DNA of 64,000 bases from NCBI RefSeq assembly GCF_004025535.1, contig NZ_QJRG01000042.1, forward strand, positions 1-64,000, read 5' to 3'. The position numbers and the translations under genes were made by a program. Positions 18,361 to 27,183 of this stretch are shown here, one piece after another. Origin of the DNA: Pseudomonas alkylphenolica (GTDB lineage: Bacteria > Pseudomonadota > Gammaproteobacteria > Pseudomonadales > Pseudomonadaceae). How positions within the stretch are numbered: the first letter of the stretch is position 1; each line of letters begins with the position of its first letter. The notes beneath the pieces are model-generated. The model saw only the letters and a list, made by a program, of their open reading frames with translations, made no database searches and was not told the DNA's origin.

Positions 18361-19989
18361 TCACAAGCCGATTTTCTTCGGCGGGTATTTCTTGAAGGTG
18401 GCCATGTGCGCCTGGGCCTCCGACAACATGGACGCCAGCCATGGGTTCAGCCGGTGCCCCAGCGGTAGCGACTCCTTGGGGTCGATGTACAGGTTGAACA
18501 GCCAGGGCGCCAGCCCGATCTGCTCGGTGGTGCTGTAATCGAGGGTCATGTGCGGCGCCTGCTCCACGGTCATCTTCAAGTGGATCTTGTATTCACGCAT
18601 GCGCACGGCAGCAAGGTTCGCCCCGGTCCAGATGTACTCGGCCTCACGCTTGCTCTGGCCATCATCTGCCAGCAGGAACGACGCCTGGTCGATACCGTCG
18701 TAGTAACGGTCCTTGAGCAATTTGTCGCTGGCCCCGGCGAAGTGCAGGCTGGTGTTGAACAGGTCCATCAGGTCGAACAGCTCCGCGCTTTCACGCGGCG
18801 CGATCATGTTCTTCCAGTAGGCGATCCCCGGCACCCGCACCCCACCCTCCCACGCCGAGCCCTTGGCACCGCGAAACGGTGTGTAGCCGGAGTCGGGCCA
18901 ACTGTCCATTTGCGGGCCGTTGTCGGAGGTAAGGAAGATGAAGGTGTTTTCCAGCACACCGGCCTTGTCCAGCGCCTCGACGATCCGCCCGACCAGGGCG
19001 TCGACTTCGACGACGTTGTCCTTGAACGGGTATTTGCTGGCGCTGGCGCCCAGAAAGGCCTTGCTGGGATGGTTGTCAGCGTGCACCCGCATGAAGTTGT
19101 GGGCGATGAAGAACGGCTTGCTGTCCTTGGCCAGCGCGTTGATCCGGTCGATGGTGAAGGCGGCGAGCGTCTGGTCCGCTTCGGCGAACTGTTCGATGCT
19201 GGTGGTTTTCTCTACGACCTTTTCACCCTGGCCCTTGGCGCCGTAGTACATGTCGATTTTGCCGCCGACCTTCTGGAAGCGCGCAAGCTTCTCGGCGTCG
19301 TACACCAGGTCCGGGTAACGCCGGCCATCGAACTGCTGGGTCAGCTCCTTCTGCGAAGCGTAATAGCCCTGGAACTCGTCAAACCCCACCTCCCAGGGCC
19401 GCATGCCTTGCAGCTCACCGGTGTGCCACTTGCCGGTCAGGACCGTGTGATAGCCCGCGCCGGAGAGCAGTTCGGCGATGCTGTGTTCGTCTTCCCAGGG
19501 ATTTTTGGTTACCTTGTCGCCCGCAAGAATCGGGCGGATCAGGCCGGTGCGCGCAGGCAGTCTTCCGGTCATCATCGCCGAGCGCGTCGGCGTGCAGGTT
19601 GGCTGGGCATAGGTCGAGGTCATCGCCAGCCCGCTGGCGGCCAGGGTATCGATGTGAGGTGTGGCTGCACCGATATGCGCCCCGCCGCCCCACGGGCCGC
19701 CGACATCGCCGAAGCCAAGGTCATCCACCACCAGCCAGACGATGTTCGGGCGCTTGCCGGTTTTCTTTAGCCAGGCGTCGAGCTTTTCGTCCGCCGCCTT
19801 GTCTTGCGCTTCACGGGGGATGGCGGGCTGCATGTTGTCCTGCTGGACGACTGCCCGGCTCAGCTCTGACGCGGGATAGGCGCCATTCGCCGAGGCCGGT
19901 GGCTCGGCGGCGATGGCACCACTTGCGGTCAGGGCCGATGTGCAACACAACGCGGCAACCCGTGCCGCGGCCTCAAGTCGGTTGAGCAT
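18361..19989 (-). CDS. Periplasmic arylsulfatase
   Basis: A 542-residue sulfatase (alkaline phosphatase superfamily). After the signal peptide come the metal-binding start IVWLVVDDLGFGDVG and the formylglycine signature CTPTRSAMMTGRLP. That signature fits C-x-P-x-R, with Cys as the residue to be oxidised. Downstream are GYHTVLTGKWHTGE and LTSDNGPQMD, the usual His/Lys and Asp-Asn metal sites. It would release sulfate from organic sulfate esters. The cysteine type needs a maturation enzyme, which is not encoded nearby. A lipoprotein pseudogene lies just upstream on the same strand. Confidence 0.92.
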   Translation of the reverse strand: MLNRLEAAARVAALCCTSALTASGAIAAEPPASANGAYPASELSRAVVQQDNMQPAIPREAQDKAADEKLDAWLKKTGKRPNIVWLVVDDLGFGDVGGPWGGGAHIGAATPHIDTLAASGLAMTSTYAQPTCTPTRSAMMTGRLPARTGLIRPILAGDKVTKNPWEDEHSIAELLSGAGYHTVLTGKWHTGELQGMRPWEVGFDEFQGYYASQKELTQQFDGRRYPDLVYDAEKLARFQKVGGKIDMYYGAKGQGEKVVEKTTSIEQFAEADQTLAAFTIDRINALAKDSKPFFIAHNFMRVHADNHPSKAFLGASASKYPFKDNVVEVDALVGRIVEALDKAGVLENTFIFLTSDNGPQMDSWPDSGYTPFRGAKGSAWEGGVRVPGIAYWKNMIAPRESAELFDLMDLFNTSLHFAGASDKLLKDRYYDGIDQASFLLADDGQSKREAEYIWTGANLAAVRMREYKIHLKMTVEQAPHMTLDYSTTEQIGLAPWLFNLYIDPKESLPLGHRLNPWLASMLSEAQAHMATFKKYPPKKIGL

Positions 19990-20032
19990 GTGGGGCTCCT
20001 TGGCGTTGATCGCCCGTCAGTGACGCAGGCGA

Positions 20033-20803
20033 TTACTCACTGGCCTGTGTGCAGTTGCTGTCCCCACGGCGAACGCAGAACCGGTAACGCACTTGCTCGG
20101 CCCAGTAGCGCTCCGCTTCGGTTACATCGCTCCAGGCGTCATAGGTGCTGCTTTCGAACAGGCCGATGATCGGCTTGCGCGCCCCTACCCGCCGGTCGAT
20201 CATCGCCGCCACCAGCGTACCCGTACTGGCGTCGGTCACTTTTCCCTCGACCGTCACCTGTCCGGCGAACGGTGGCTTGCCGGCGGTGTGCTGCAGTGTC
20301 TGCATCGTCGCCATCTTGGCGCCTGGCAGGCCTAATGGAATGGGGACATAGGAAGCAGCCTTGAGCGAGGTGTCGGCTTCCTGCGCGTCGATGATCGCGA
20401 CCGACAGTTGCAGGGTATCCGGGCCGGCCTGATCGACCATCTAATAGTCATGCCCGAGCTGCTGATGCAATTGATCGTAGAGGCCCTGGGCGATGGCGGC
20501 ATTCTGCGCCTGTGGCGTGTCATGCAACTTGGACGCCGGGCCGCCATAGAGCTTGACCGGGTCCAGGTAGATTTTCTTGTAGCGGGAAAACGCCGCAGGC
20601 GCGGCAAATTCAGGGTTGCGATAAACCAGCAACGACTCGCCCGTGTCCCCCGCCTTCATCAAGGGGTAAACATCCGGCATGAAGCCTGCGCCCTTGACGT
20701 TTTCAGCCAGCGGGGTGCTTCTGCCCGGTTGCGATGTGGAAGCGCAACCGGCCAGAACCACCAATGCACTGCCCAGGACCAGGGTTTTGAAGACTGTCGT
20801 CAT
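20033..20803 (-). pseudogene. DUF3313 lipoprotein gene split by an amber codon
   Basis: Two consecutive frames (120 and 135 residues) read in the same phase and are separated only by TAG at 20441-20443. The first starts MTTVFKTLVLGSALVVLAGC, a lipoprotein signal with lipobox LAGC, and ends QLGHDY. The second continues MVDQAGPDTLQLSVAIIDAQ, which is the conserved middle of DUF3313 proteins. Together they make a normal-length ~256-residue lipoprotein. A single substitution (for example GAG or CAG to TAG) explains the break. The second frame begins with ATG directly after the stop, so restart is conceivable, but the product would lack the export signal. Confidence 0.8.
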
Positions 20804-20926
20804 GCAGAAAAGCTCCTGTGTTCACACCATGATTTATCGCGATCAGGCATCAAGGGCTGCCCGCCCTCCTTTGCTGGGAAAAGTGTAGACATGAAAAATG
20901 TTCACGGCGGATCGGCGAGAAGGAAC

Positions 20927-20975
20927 TTGCCATAAACATATGTATATCCGTATATTCGTCTATCCATATGTAAAG
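20927..20975 (+). promoter_or_regulatory. Promoter/operator region of the ars operon
   Basis: A -35-like TTGCCA (20927-20932) and a -10-like TATATT (20951-20956) are 18 bp apart, just before arsR. The AT-rich stretch holds repeated ATATG/CATATG elements with partial dyad symmetry (about 20937-20971) overlapping the -10, as expected for an ArsR operator. The exact site boundaries are inferred. Confidence 0.55.
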
Positions 20976-20984
20976 GTGCCCAGC

Positions 20985-21332
20985 ATGATCACACCACCCG
21001 AGGTTTTCAAAAGCCTGGCCGACGAGACCCGTGCCCGCGCCACGCTGCTCATCGCCGACCAGGGCGAGCTGTGTGTCTGTGAGCTGATGTGCGCCCTCGA
21101 CGACAGTCAGCCGAAGATCAGCCGTCACCTCGCCCAACTGCGTAGCAACGGCTTGTTGCTGGATCGTCGTCAGGGCCAGTGGGTGTATTACCGCCTCAAC
21201 CCCGACCTGCCGACCTGGGTGCACGACATCCTGCAGACCACGCTCCAGGCCAACGCCGACTGGCTGCACCACAACGCCGCCCGCCTGCAGAGCATGGACG
21301 GACGCCCTGTGCGTGACGCCGCCTGCTGTTAA
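20985..21332 (+). CDS. arsR: Arsenic-responsive repressor ArsR
   Basis: A 115-residue ArsR/SmtB winged-helix repressor that leaves its operator when it binds As(III)/Sb(III). The metal-site motif [11 protein letters not shown] is present in the recognition-helix region and the HTH reads [13 protein letters not shown]. The protein ends in Cys-Cys. The ATG at 20985 starts the conserved [13 protein letters not shown]; upstream in-frame starts would extend into the promoter. It heads the arsRBCH operon. Confidence 0.95.
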   Translation: MITPPEVFKSLADETRARATLLIADQGELCVCELMCALDDSQPKISRHLAQLRSNGLLLDRRQGQWVYYRLNPDLPTWVHDILQTTLQANADWLHHNAARLQSMDGRPVRDAACC

Positions 21333-21357
21333 CCGTCCAGAACAAGTGAGCGTTCAA

Positions 21358-22641
21358 ATGCTGGTCGCAGTTGCAGTCTTCGTATTCACCCTCGTGCTGG
21401 TCATCTGGCAACCGAAAGGCCTCGGCGTTGGCTGGAGCGCCACGATCGGCGCGGTCATCGCCCTGGCCGTGGGCGCGGTGTCGTTGCACGACATCCCCAC
21501 GGTGTGGGCCATCGTCTGGAACGCCACCGCCACGTTTATCGCCGTCATCGTCATCAGCCTGTTGCTGGATGAGGCGGGTTTCTTTGAATGGGCCGCCCTG
21601 CACGTGGCACGCTGGGCCAATGGCAGCGGCTATCGCCTGTTCGCCTTCTGCATACTGCTCGGGGCCGCGGTATCTGCCCTGTTTGCCAACGACGGTGCGG
21701 CCTTGATCCTTACGCCCATTGTCATGTCCATGCTCCTGGCCCTGCGTTTCTCGCCTGCCGCGACCCTGGCGTTCGTCATGGCCGCCGGCTTCATCGCCGA
21801 CACCGCCAGCCTGCCGCTGGTGGTGTCCAATCTGGTCAACATCGTGTCCGCCGATTACTTCGGCCTGGGTTTTGCCGAGTACGCCTCGGTGATGGTGCCG
21901 GTGAACCTGGCCAGCGTCGCCGCCACCTTGCTGGTGCTGTTCCTGTATTTTCGCCGGGACCTGCCGCAACGCTATGCCGTCGATGCGTTGCCGGCACCTG
22001 AATCGGTGATTCGCGATCGCGCCACGTTCATCGTTGGCTGGTGGACACTGGTTGTGCTGCTGGTTGGTCTGTTTGCCCTGGAACCCTTGGGCATTCCCAT
22101 CAGCGCGGTCGCGGCCGTGTGCGCGGCGATCCTGTTTGCGGTGGCTGCCAAAGGCCACCGGATTTCCACGCGCCGGGTGTTGCGCGAAGCCCCTTGGCAG
22201 GTGGTGGTGTTTTCCCTCGGGATGTACCTGGTGGTGTATGGCCTGAAGAACGCAGGGCTTACCGATGCACTCACCCAGGTGCTCGACCGCCTGGCAGAGC
22301 ATGGCCTGTGGAGCGCCGCCATCGGCACCGGCCTGCTGTCTGCGCTGCTGTCATCGGTGATGAACAACATGCCCAGCGTGCTGATCGGCGCACTGTCGAT
22401 TCAAGCCAGCGGCGCCGAGGGCCTGGTGCGTGAGGCGATGATCTACGCCAACGTCATCGGCTGCGACCTCGGCCCCAAGATCACCCCCATTGGCAGCCTT
22501 GCCACCCTGCTGTGGCTGCATGTGCTGCAGCGCAAGGGGGTGCTCATTACCTGGGGTTACTACTTCAAGGTCGGCATCCTGCTGACCCTTCCGGTTCTGT
22601 TGATCACCCTCTCGGCGCTGGCACTGCGCTTGAGCCTTTGA
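21358..22641 (+). CDS. arsB: Arsenite efflux permease ArsB
   Basis: A 427-residue inner-membrane arsenite/antimonite exporter with about 12 membrane helices. It shows the ArsB hallmarks [16 protein letters not shown] and [18 protein letters not shown], plus [15 protein letters not shown]. The ATG at 21358 ([15 protein letters not shown]) gives the standard N-terminus; a GTG at 21313 would overlap arsR and is unlikely. It can work alone or with an ArsA ATPase; none is encoded here. It is 25 bp after arsR. Confidence 0.95.
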   Translation: MLVAVAVFVFTLVLVIWQPKGLGVGWSATIGAVIALAVGAVSLHDIPTVWAIVWNATATFIAVIVISLLLDEAGFFEWAALHVARWANGSGYRLFAFCILLGAAVSALFANDGAALILTPIVMSMLLALRFSPAATLAFVMAAGFIADTASLPLVVSNLVNIVSADYFGLGFAEYASVMVPVNLASVAATLLVLFLYFRRDLPQRYAVDALPAPESVIRDRATFIVGWWTLVVLLVGLFALEPLGIPISAVAAVCAAILFAVAAKGHRISTRRVLREAPWQVVVFSLGMYLVVYGLKNAGLTDALTQVLDRLAEHGLWSAAIGTGLLSALLSSVMNNMPSVLIGALSIQASGAEGLVREAMIYANVIGCDLGPKITPIGSLATLLWLHVLQRKGVLITWGYYFKVGILLTLPVLLITLSALALRLSL

Positions 22642-22668
22642 TGTCCGCCAACGCGGAAGGAGCATTTC

Positions 22669-23139
22669 ATGCGTGTCCTGTTCATGTGCACCGCCAACAG
22701 CTGTCGCAGCATCCTTAGCGAAGCCTTGTTCAACCACCTGGCCCCCCAGGGCTTCGAGGCGGTGAGCGCCGGCAGTTTTCCCAAAGGGCAGGTGCTGCCG
22801 CGCAGCCTGACCACCCTGCAACAGGCCGGCATCGCCATCGAGGGCCTGAGCAGCAAAGGCAACGACGCCTTCGAAAACAATCCCCCGGACATCGTCATTA
22901 CCGTCTGCGACAAGGCGGCCGGCGAAAGCTGCCCGGTGTATTTCGGCCCGGCGCTGAAAGCCCATTGGGGCCTGGAAGATCCTTCCGACGTGGTGGGTGA
23001 CGAGGCGGCAGTGGACGCAGCGTTCCGCACCACCCTGACGTGCATCGAGCGACGCTGCGCAGCCTTCCTCGCCCTACCCTTCAACCGCCTCAGCCGCGAT
23101 GAACTGCAACGCGAGCTGGATCGAATCGGCGCTCTTTAA
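22669..23139 (+). CDS. arsC: Arsenate reductase (LMW-phosphatase type)
   Basis: A 156-residue ArsC of the low-molecular-weight tyrosine-phosphatase fold, reducing arsenate to arsenite for export by ArsB. The P-loop CTANSCRS and the later VCDKAAGESCP cysteines are present, as needed for the thioredoxin- or mycothiol-like cascade. A GGAAGGAG ribosome site precedes the ATG at 22669. It lies 27 bp after arsB. Confidence 0.94.
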   Translation: MRVLFMCTANSCRSILSEALFNHLAPQGFEAVSAGSFPKGQVLPRSLTTLQQAGIAIEGLSSKGNDAFENNPPDIVITVCDKAAGESCPVYFGPALKAHWGLEDPSDVVGDEAAVDAAFRTTLTCIERRCAAFLALPFNRLSRDELQRELDRIGAL

Positions 23140-23151
23140 GTAGGAGGACAC

Positions 23152-23853
23152 ATGTCCGAACAACTCCCCAACCTCGACCTTTCGCTGTTCGAAGACGCGC
23201 AGGTCTCCCCTCGCCCAGGCGATCACAAGCCACGCATCCTGTTGCTGTACGGGTCGACTCGCGAACGCTCGTTCAGCCGTCTGCTGGTTGAAGAAGCCGC
23301 GCGCCTGCTCGAACACTTTGGTGCCGAAACACGCGTCTTCGACCCTTCCGGCTTGCCGCTGCCCGACGATGTACCGGTAGAGCATCCCAAGGTGCAGGAA
23401 CTGCGCGATCTGGTGCTGTGGTCGGAGGGCCAGGTGTGGTGCTCGCCGGAACGCCACGGTGCGATGTCGGCGGTATTCAAGGCACAGATCGACTGGATCC
23501 CCCTTGCACTCGGTGCCATTCGCCCGACCCAGGGCAAGACGCTGGCGGTGATGCAGGTGTGCGGGGGCTCGCAATCGTTCAACGTGGTCAACCAGCTGCG
23601 GGTACTGGGCCGCTGGATGCGCATGTTCACCATCCCCAACCAGTCCTCGGTGCCCAAAGCCTATATGGAGTTCGACGAAGCCGGGCGCATGAAGCCCTCG
23701 CCGTTCTACGACCGGGTGGTGGATGTGATGGAAGAACTGGTGAAGTTCACTATTCTGCTGCGTGACCGCCAGGCGTTTCTGGTGGACCGTTACTCGGAAC
23801 GCAAGGAAACCGCCGAACAGCTGATGAGCCGGGTGAACCAGCGTTCAATCTGA
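23152..23853 (+). CDS. arsH: ArsH, NADPH-dependent FMN reductase/organoarsenical oxidase
   Basis: A 233-residue flavoprotein. The ArsH signatures [20 protein letters not shown] and [20 protein letters not shown] are present. ArsH oxidises trivalent methylated arsenicals and has quinone/azo reductase activity. TAGGAGG precedes the ATG at 23152, 12 bp after arsC. It completes the operon arsR-B-C-H typical of Pseudomonas. Confidence 0.95.
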   Translation: MSEQLPNLDLSLFEDAQVSPRPGDHKPRILLLYGSTRERSFSRLLVEEAARLLEHFGAETRVFDPSGLPLPDDVPVEHPKVQELRDLVLWSEGQVWCSPERHGAMSAVFKAQIDWIPLALGAIRPTQGKTLAVMQVCGGSQSFNVVNQLRVLGRWMRMFTIPNQSSVPKAYMEFDEAGRMKPSPFYDRVVDVMEELVKFTILLRDRQAFLVDRYSERKETAEQLMSRVNQRSI

Positions 23854-23920
23854 AGCCCGTTCATTTCCGGGGCCAGGATGCCTGTTCTGCGCAGTACACC
23901 CCCTTGCGAGGGACAATGCC

Positions 23921-24256
23921 ATGAACGAAACAGACTCTCCTGTCAGTTTGAATGAAGACGTGTGTGTTCACATTTTTACCGCCTCCGCTGCGATGGTGGG
24001 TGTGTGCATCACGGTTATCGGGATTTTTCAGGTGGTCAGTACGCTGAGAAGTGAGGACTCTCTGGGTGATGACCTTCTTGCGGTCAACGCCATTTTGTAC
24101 CTGATCACAACACTACTATCGTACTGGGCCTTGCGTACCCGACAGTTGAACCGCAATCACCTGCTGGAAAAACTGATCGATGGCCTTTTTCTGACGGCCC
24201 TGACCTGCACCACGGGCATTGCAGGCTTTATCACGTGGGCGATCACGATGAAGTAG
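23921..24256 (+). CDS. Small membrane protein, unknown function
   Basis: A 111-residue protein with three hydrophobic stretches, at about residues 21-41, 55-71 and 88-108. The N-terminus is acidic and the inter-helix loop basic (RTRQLNRNHLLEKL). It starts at ATG 23921 after GAGGG. It follows arsH by 67 bp but shows no arsenic motif, so co-transcription is possible and functional linkage unproven. No family recognised. Confidence 0.65.
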   Translation: MNETDSPVSLNEDVCVHIFTASAAMVGVCITVIGIFQVVSTLRSEDSLGDDLLAVNAILYLITTLLSYWALRTRQLNRNHLLEKLIDGLFLTALTCTTGIAGFITWAITMK

Positions 24257-24287
24257 TGAGCCGGGTGAACCAGCCAATCTGAGGGGT

Positions 24288-24378
24288 GCATGGCACGGGC
24301 TTCGCCCGTGTTCGCGGGTAAACCCGCACCCACAGGGTTTGCAACTGACCCTGTGGGAGCGGGTTTACCCACGAAGAA
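24288..24378. repeat. Inverted pair of REP elements
   Basis: Two inverted REP cores, TTCGCGGGTAAACCCGCACC near 24310 and GGGAGCGGGTTTACCCACGA near 24354, are separated by about 25 bp. They lie in the gap between the small membrane gene and the DUF1232 gene. This is the same arrangement as at 8530-8614 with a different stem sequence. Confidence 0.85.
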
Positions 24379-24404
24379 AGCACAGCCAACCAAGGCACTA
24401 CAGC

Positions 24405-24800
24405 ATGAAACGCTTGATTGATCGTCTACGTAGCTGGGCCAGTGCACTCAAGCGGAACATCATGGTGCTCTGGTTCTGCTATCGGCATCCGCAAACACCC
24501 TGGTTACCCAAATGGGTCGCGATCATTATCGTGGCCTATGCACTCAGCCCGATCGACCTGATACCCGACTTCATTCCGGTGCTTGGCTACCTGGACGACC
24601 TGATCCTCCTGCCGCTGGGCATCCTGCTCGCCCTCCACCTGATGCCCACGCAGGTACTCGAAGACAGCCGGCAGAAAGCCCGCGCCTGGGAAGCCAGCCG
24701 GGCACAACGCCCCGTGAACAGACTTGCCGCCGTGGCCGTTGTGCTCGTCTGGCTAGCTGTCGCAGGAGGTCTGGCGGCTTGGCTAATCCAGAACAAATAG
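24405..24800 (+). CDS. DUF1232 (YkvA-like) membrane protein
   Basis: A 131-residue protein. The DUF1232 core YALSPIDLIPDFIPVLGYLD follows WLPKWVAIIIVA, and a second hydrophobic segment closes the protein (VVLVWLAVAGGLAAWLI). The ATG at 24405 is preferred because upstream codons lie in the REP pair. The family is small, membrane-associated and of unknown role. Its stop overlaps the convergent DUF3616 gene by 18 bp. Confidence 0.88.
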   Translation: MKRLIDRLRSWASALKRNIMVLWFCYRHPQTPWLPKWVAIIIVAYALSPIDLIPDFIPVLGYLDDLILLPLGILLALHLMPTQVLEDSRQKARAWEASRAQRPVNRLAAVAVVLVWLAVAGGLAAWLIQNK

Positions 24801-25874
24801 GTCCGCTTCCACCCCTGCCTCACCGTGTTTACGACGCTCTGCCGCCGAGTCATAGACGACCAGCAACGCCTCCCCGCCCTGCCCGCCGGCATCGAACAGG
24901 CACATGCCCTCGGCATGGTCATCACCCTGGCCGAACGGCACTTCCAGCACCGTTTCCAGTTGATCGGCAAAGACCACGCTTTCCTCGTCGGAATCGAAGC
25001 CTCCTTGCCAGCGGAACACCGTGACCGGCCCGTCCAGGTCCATGGTCGGGCCCGCCAGGATCAGCAGGTCGTCGCCACGCCAGCACAGGTCCCGTACACC
25101 CAGGCCATGCAGGTCGAAGAAGTGTTTGCGGTAGTGCCGTCCATGCAGGCCGATCTGCTTGAGCACCAGCGTGTCAGTGGACCCGCGATCAAGTTCGGGC
25201 TCAACCTCCAGCAGCACGCTCCAGCCACGCAGCACCGGCCCCCGCAGCCCCAGCAACAACCGCGAGCCGATTACCGCCAGGCCTTCGATATCAAAACCGT
25301 TGTCTTTACCCGGAATGCGCAAAAAGTCGCGTAACTGCTCGTCTTTGCCAATTTCCGCAGTCAGGTCGTTGCCGAACTCGTCGCCGTTAAGCTGCGCCGC
25401 CGTTCGCCCATCGGCCTCCACCTCGGTAGCGAGGCTATAGTTGTCGTTTTTAGACACCACCGGAACCCGTGCCAGAAGAAAGCGGTTGCCGTCCACCACC
25501 ACTGTCGAGAGCCGCTTGATGTTCTTTTGCGCAGACTTGTCGGCCTCGGCCTTCCTGCGTTTGAGGCTATGCGAGCCCACCACCCAGAGGTAGCCACTGT
25601 CCTGGTCATAGGCCAGCCCCTCGATGTCGATCTCGGCGTCTGCTTCCTCAAGGGGCAGGTCCAGGTACTTGCCGAGCGCGAACGACTGGTGTTCATCGCA
25701 CGTCACCTTGCCGCCTGGCGCATCGTTGTGGACGGTCAGGCGTTCGAGGTGGGTGGTTTCATCGTTGGCCACCCAGAGTGTGTTGCCGATCTGCAGGGCA
25801 ACCGAAAGGCCATCGCGCAGCGATGCCAGCGCCGGATCAAAGCGCAGCATCACCGCAGTGCTTCGCTCGCTCAT
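24783..25874 (-). CDS. DUF3616 domain protein
   Basis: A 363-residue predicted cytoplasmic protein with no signal peptide. It matches DUF3616, a beta-propeller-like family, in the blocks IDIEGLAYDQDSGYLWVVGS, FDIEGLAVIGSRLLLGLRGP and HAEGMCLFDAGG. The first two are internally repetitive (D-IEGLA). Function unknown. It is monocistronic and convergent with the DUF1232 gene. Confidence 0.85.
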   Translation of the reverse strand: MSERSTAVMLRFDPALASLRDGLSVALQIGNTLWVANDETTHLERLTVHNDAPGGKVTCDEHQSFALGKYLDLPLEEADAEIDIEGLAYDQDSGYLWVVGSHSLKRRKAEADKSAQKNIKRLSTVVVDGNRFLLARVPVVSKNDNYSLATEVEADGRTAAQLNGDEFGNDLTAEIGKDEQLRDFLRIPGKDNGFDIEGLAVIGSRLLLGLRGPVLRGWSVLLEVEPELDRGSTDTLVLKQIGLHGRHYRKHFFDLHGLGVRDLCWRGDDLLILAGPTMDLDGPVTVFRWQGGFDSDEESVVFADQLETVLEVPFGQGDDHAEGMCLFDAGGQGGEALLVVYDSAAERRKHGEAGVEADLFVLD

Positions 25875-25982
25875 GAGCGCTCTCCTGTGTTGTAGGGAAT
25901 GGTGCGAAGGCTGTTGTCGAGGCTAGTGGCTGGCCGACGACAATCAAGGCTGTCGCTATTCCTTTTTTTCACAGGAGATAGA

Positions 25983-26005
25983 GCGCTGAAGCATAACTTC
26001 AGCGC
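25983..26005 (-). terminator. Hairpin after the alcohol dehydrogenase operon
   Basis: A perfect 9-bp stem GCGCTGAAG / CTTCAGCGC with a 5-base loop lies 14 bp past the last stop of the 26-37 kb minus-strand cluster. No T-run follows immediately. It is a likely 3'-end structure of the operon mRNA. Confidence 0.55.
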
Positions 26006-26018
26006 GATCCGGGCACGC

Positions 26019-27173
26019 TCAGTAAATGCCGCGATAGATGCCCTCCACCTCGGCTTCGGTCATGTCCCTGGGGTTGCTGTCGATCAGGCGTTTGAGCCCG
26101 GTGACCACGTCCGCCGCCATTGCTGGAATGGCGGCTTCATCGATGCCCAGCCGGGACAGCCGTGTTTCCAGCCCGCTGTCGGCTACCAGCGCTTCGATAG
26201 CCTGCACGAAGGCCTGCGCGGCGCTGGCTTCGTCTTCGAACACCGCTTCCGGCAACAGGTGCGCCGCCAGTTCGGCGTACTGCTGCTGCGCCGCCGGCAG
26301 GTTGAAGCGGATCATCGGCGCCATCACCAAGGCATTGGCGTGGCCGTGGGGGATGTGAAAGCGTGCGCCCAACGGGTACGCCAGGCCATGAATCGCCGCC
26401 ACCGAGGCGTTGACGAAGGCCATGCCGGCCATCAGCGAGCCCTGCAGCATGGCCGAGCGCGCCGCCACGTCGCTACCGTCGGCCAGCACCTTGCGCAGGT
26501 TGCCGCCCAGCAAGCGCAGCGCTGTGGTGGCAAGGCCGTCGGAGATGGGGTTCTTGCGCGTGCGGCTGGTGTAGGCCTCGATGGCGTGAACCATGGCATC
26601 CAGGCCGGTCGCGGCGGTAACCACGGGGGGCAGGCCAAGGGTCAGCTCCGGGTCGAGCACCGCCACATCCGGCATCAGTTGCGCCGAATACACCGCCTGT
26701 TTGCGCTGCTGGGCGTCGGTGATCACCGAGACCCAGGTGACCTCCGAGCCAGTGCCTGCCGTGGTCGGCATCAGCACCAGGGGCAGGCGCTTGCCTTGCG
26801 CCTTGTCGGTGCCGTACAGGTCTTCCAGCGGCTGTTCGCTGTTGATCAGCAACGCCACCAGCTTGGCCGCATCCAGCGAGCTGCCACCGCCCAGGCCCAG
26901 CACGCCATCGGCCTCGAACGCACGGCCCTGGGCAACCGCCTGCTCGACCACCGCTGCCGGCGGGTCGGCTACGACTTCATCAAACACCGCCACGCTGCAA
27001 CCCGCCGCTTCCAGCGCCGCACAAGCCTTGGCGGCGAAGCCGAGCTTGACGATGCCCGGATCGCACACCACCAGCACACGGCGCACCGCCAGCCCGGCAA
27101 ACACCTTGCCGATACCCTGCAAGGCTCCGGCCTCGCAGACGATACGCGGCACACTTCTGAATTCATGATTCAT
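26019..27173 (-). CDS. Iron-containing alcohol dehydrogenase (first copy)
   Basis: A 384-residue group III alcohol dehydrogenase. The NAD-binding motif LGLGGGSSLDAAK and the TTAGTGSEVT loop are present. The metal ligands lie in LDAMVHAIEAYTS (Asp, His) and in IHGLAYPLG and FHIPHGHANA (His, His). The ATG at 27173 follows GAGGAGAGCG. It is the last gene of a minus-strand cluster, 10 bp after a paralogue of the same length. The pair may oxidise an alcohol taken up by the adjacent ABC transporter, or reduce the aldehyde. Confidence 0.93.
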   Translation of the reverse strand: MNHEFRSVPRIVCEAGALQGIGKVFAGLAVRRVLVVCDPGIVKLGFAAKACAALEAAGCSVAVFDEVVADPPAAVVEQAVAQGRAFEADGVLGLGGGSSLDAAKLVALLINSEQPLEDLYGTDKAQGKRLPLVLMPTTAGTGSEVTWVSVITDAQQRKQAVYSAQLMPDVAVLDPELTLGLPPVVTAATGLDAMVHAIEAYTSRTRKNPISDGLATTALRLLGGNLRKVLADGSDVAARSAMLQGSLMAGMAFVNASVAAIHGLAYPLGARFHIPHGHANALVMAPMIRFNLPAAQQQYAELAAHLLPEAVFEDEASAAQAFVQAIEALVADSGLETRLSRLGIDEAAIPAMAADVVTGLKRLIDSNPRDMTEAEVEGIYRGIY

Positions 27174-27183
27174 GTCGCTCTCC

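Noticed and set aside
18325..18470. Short plus-strand ATG frame starting near the TGTATACA palindrome
   Set aside because: Only about 47 codons, running antisense into the sulfatase gene with no supporting motif.
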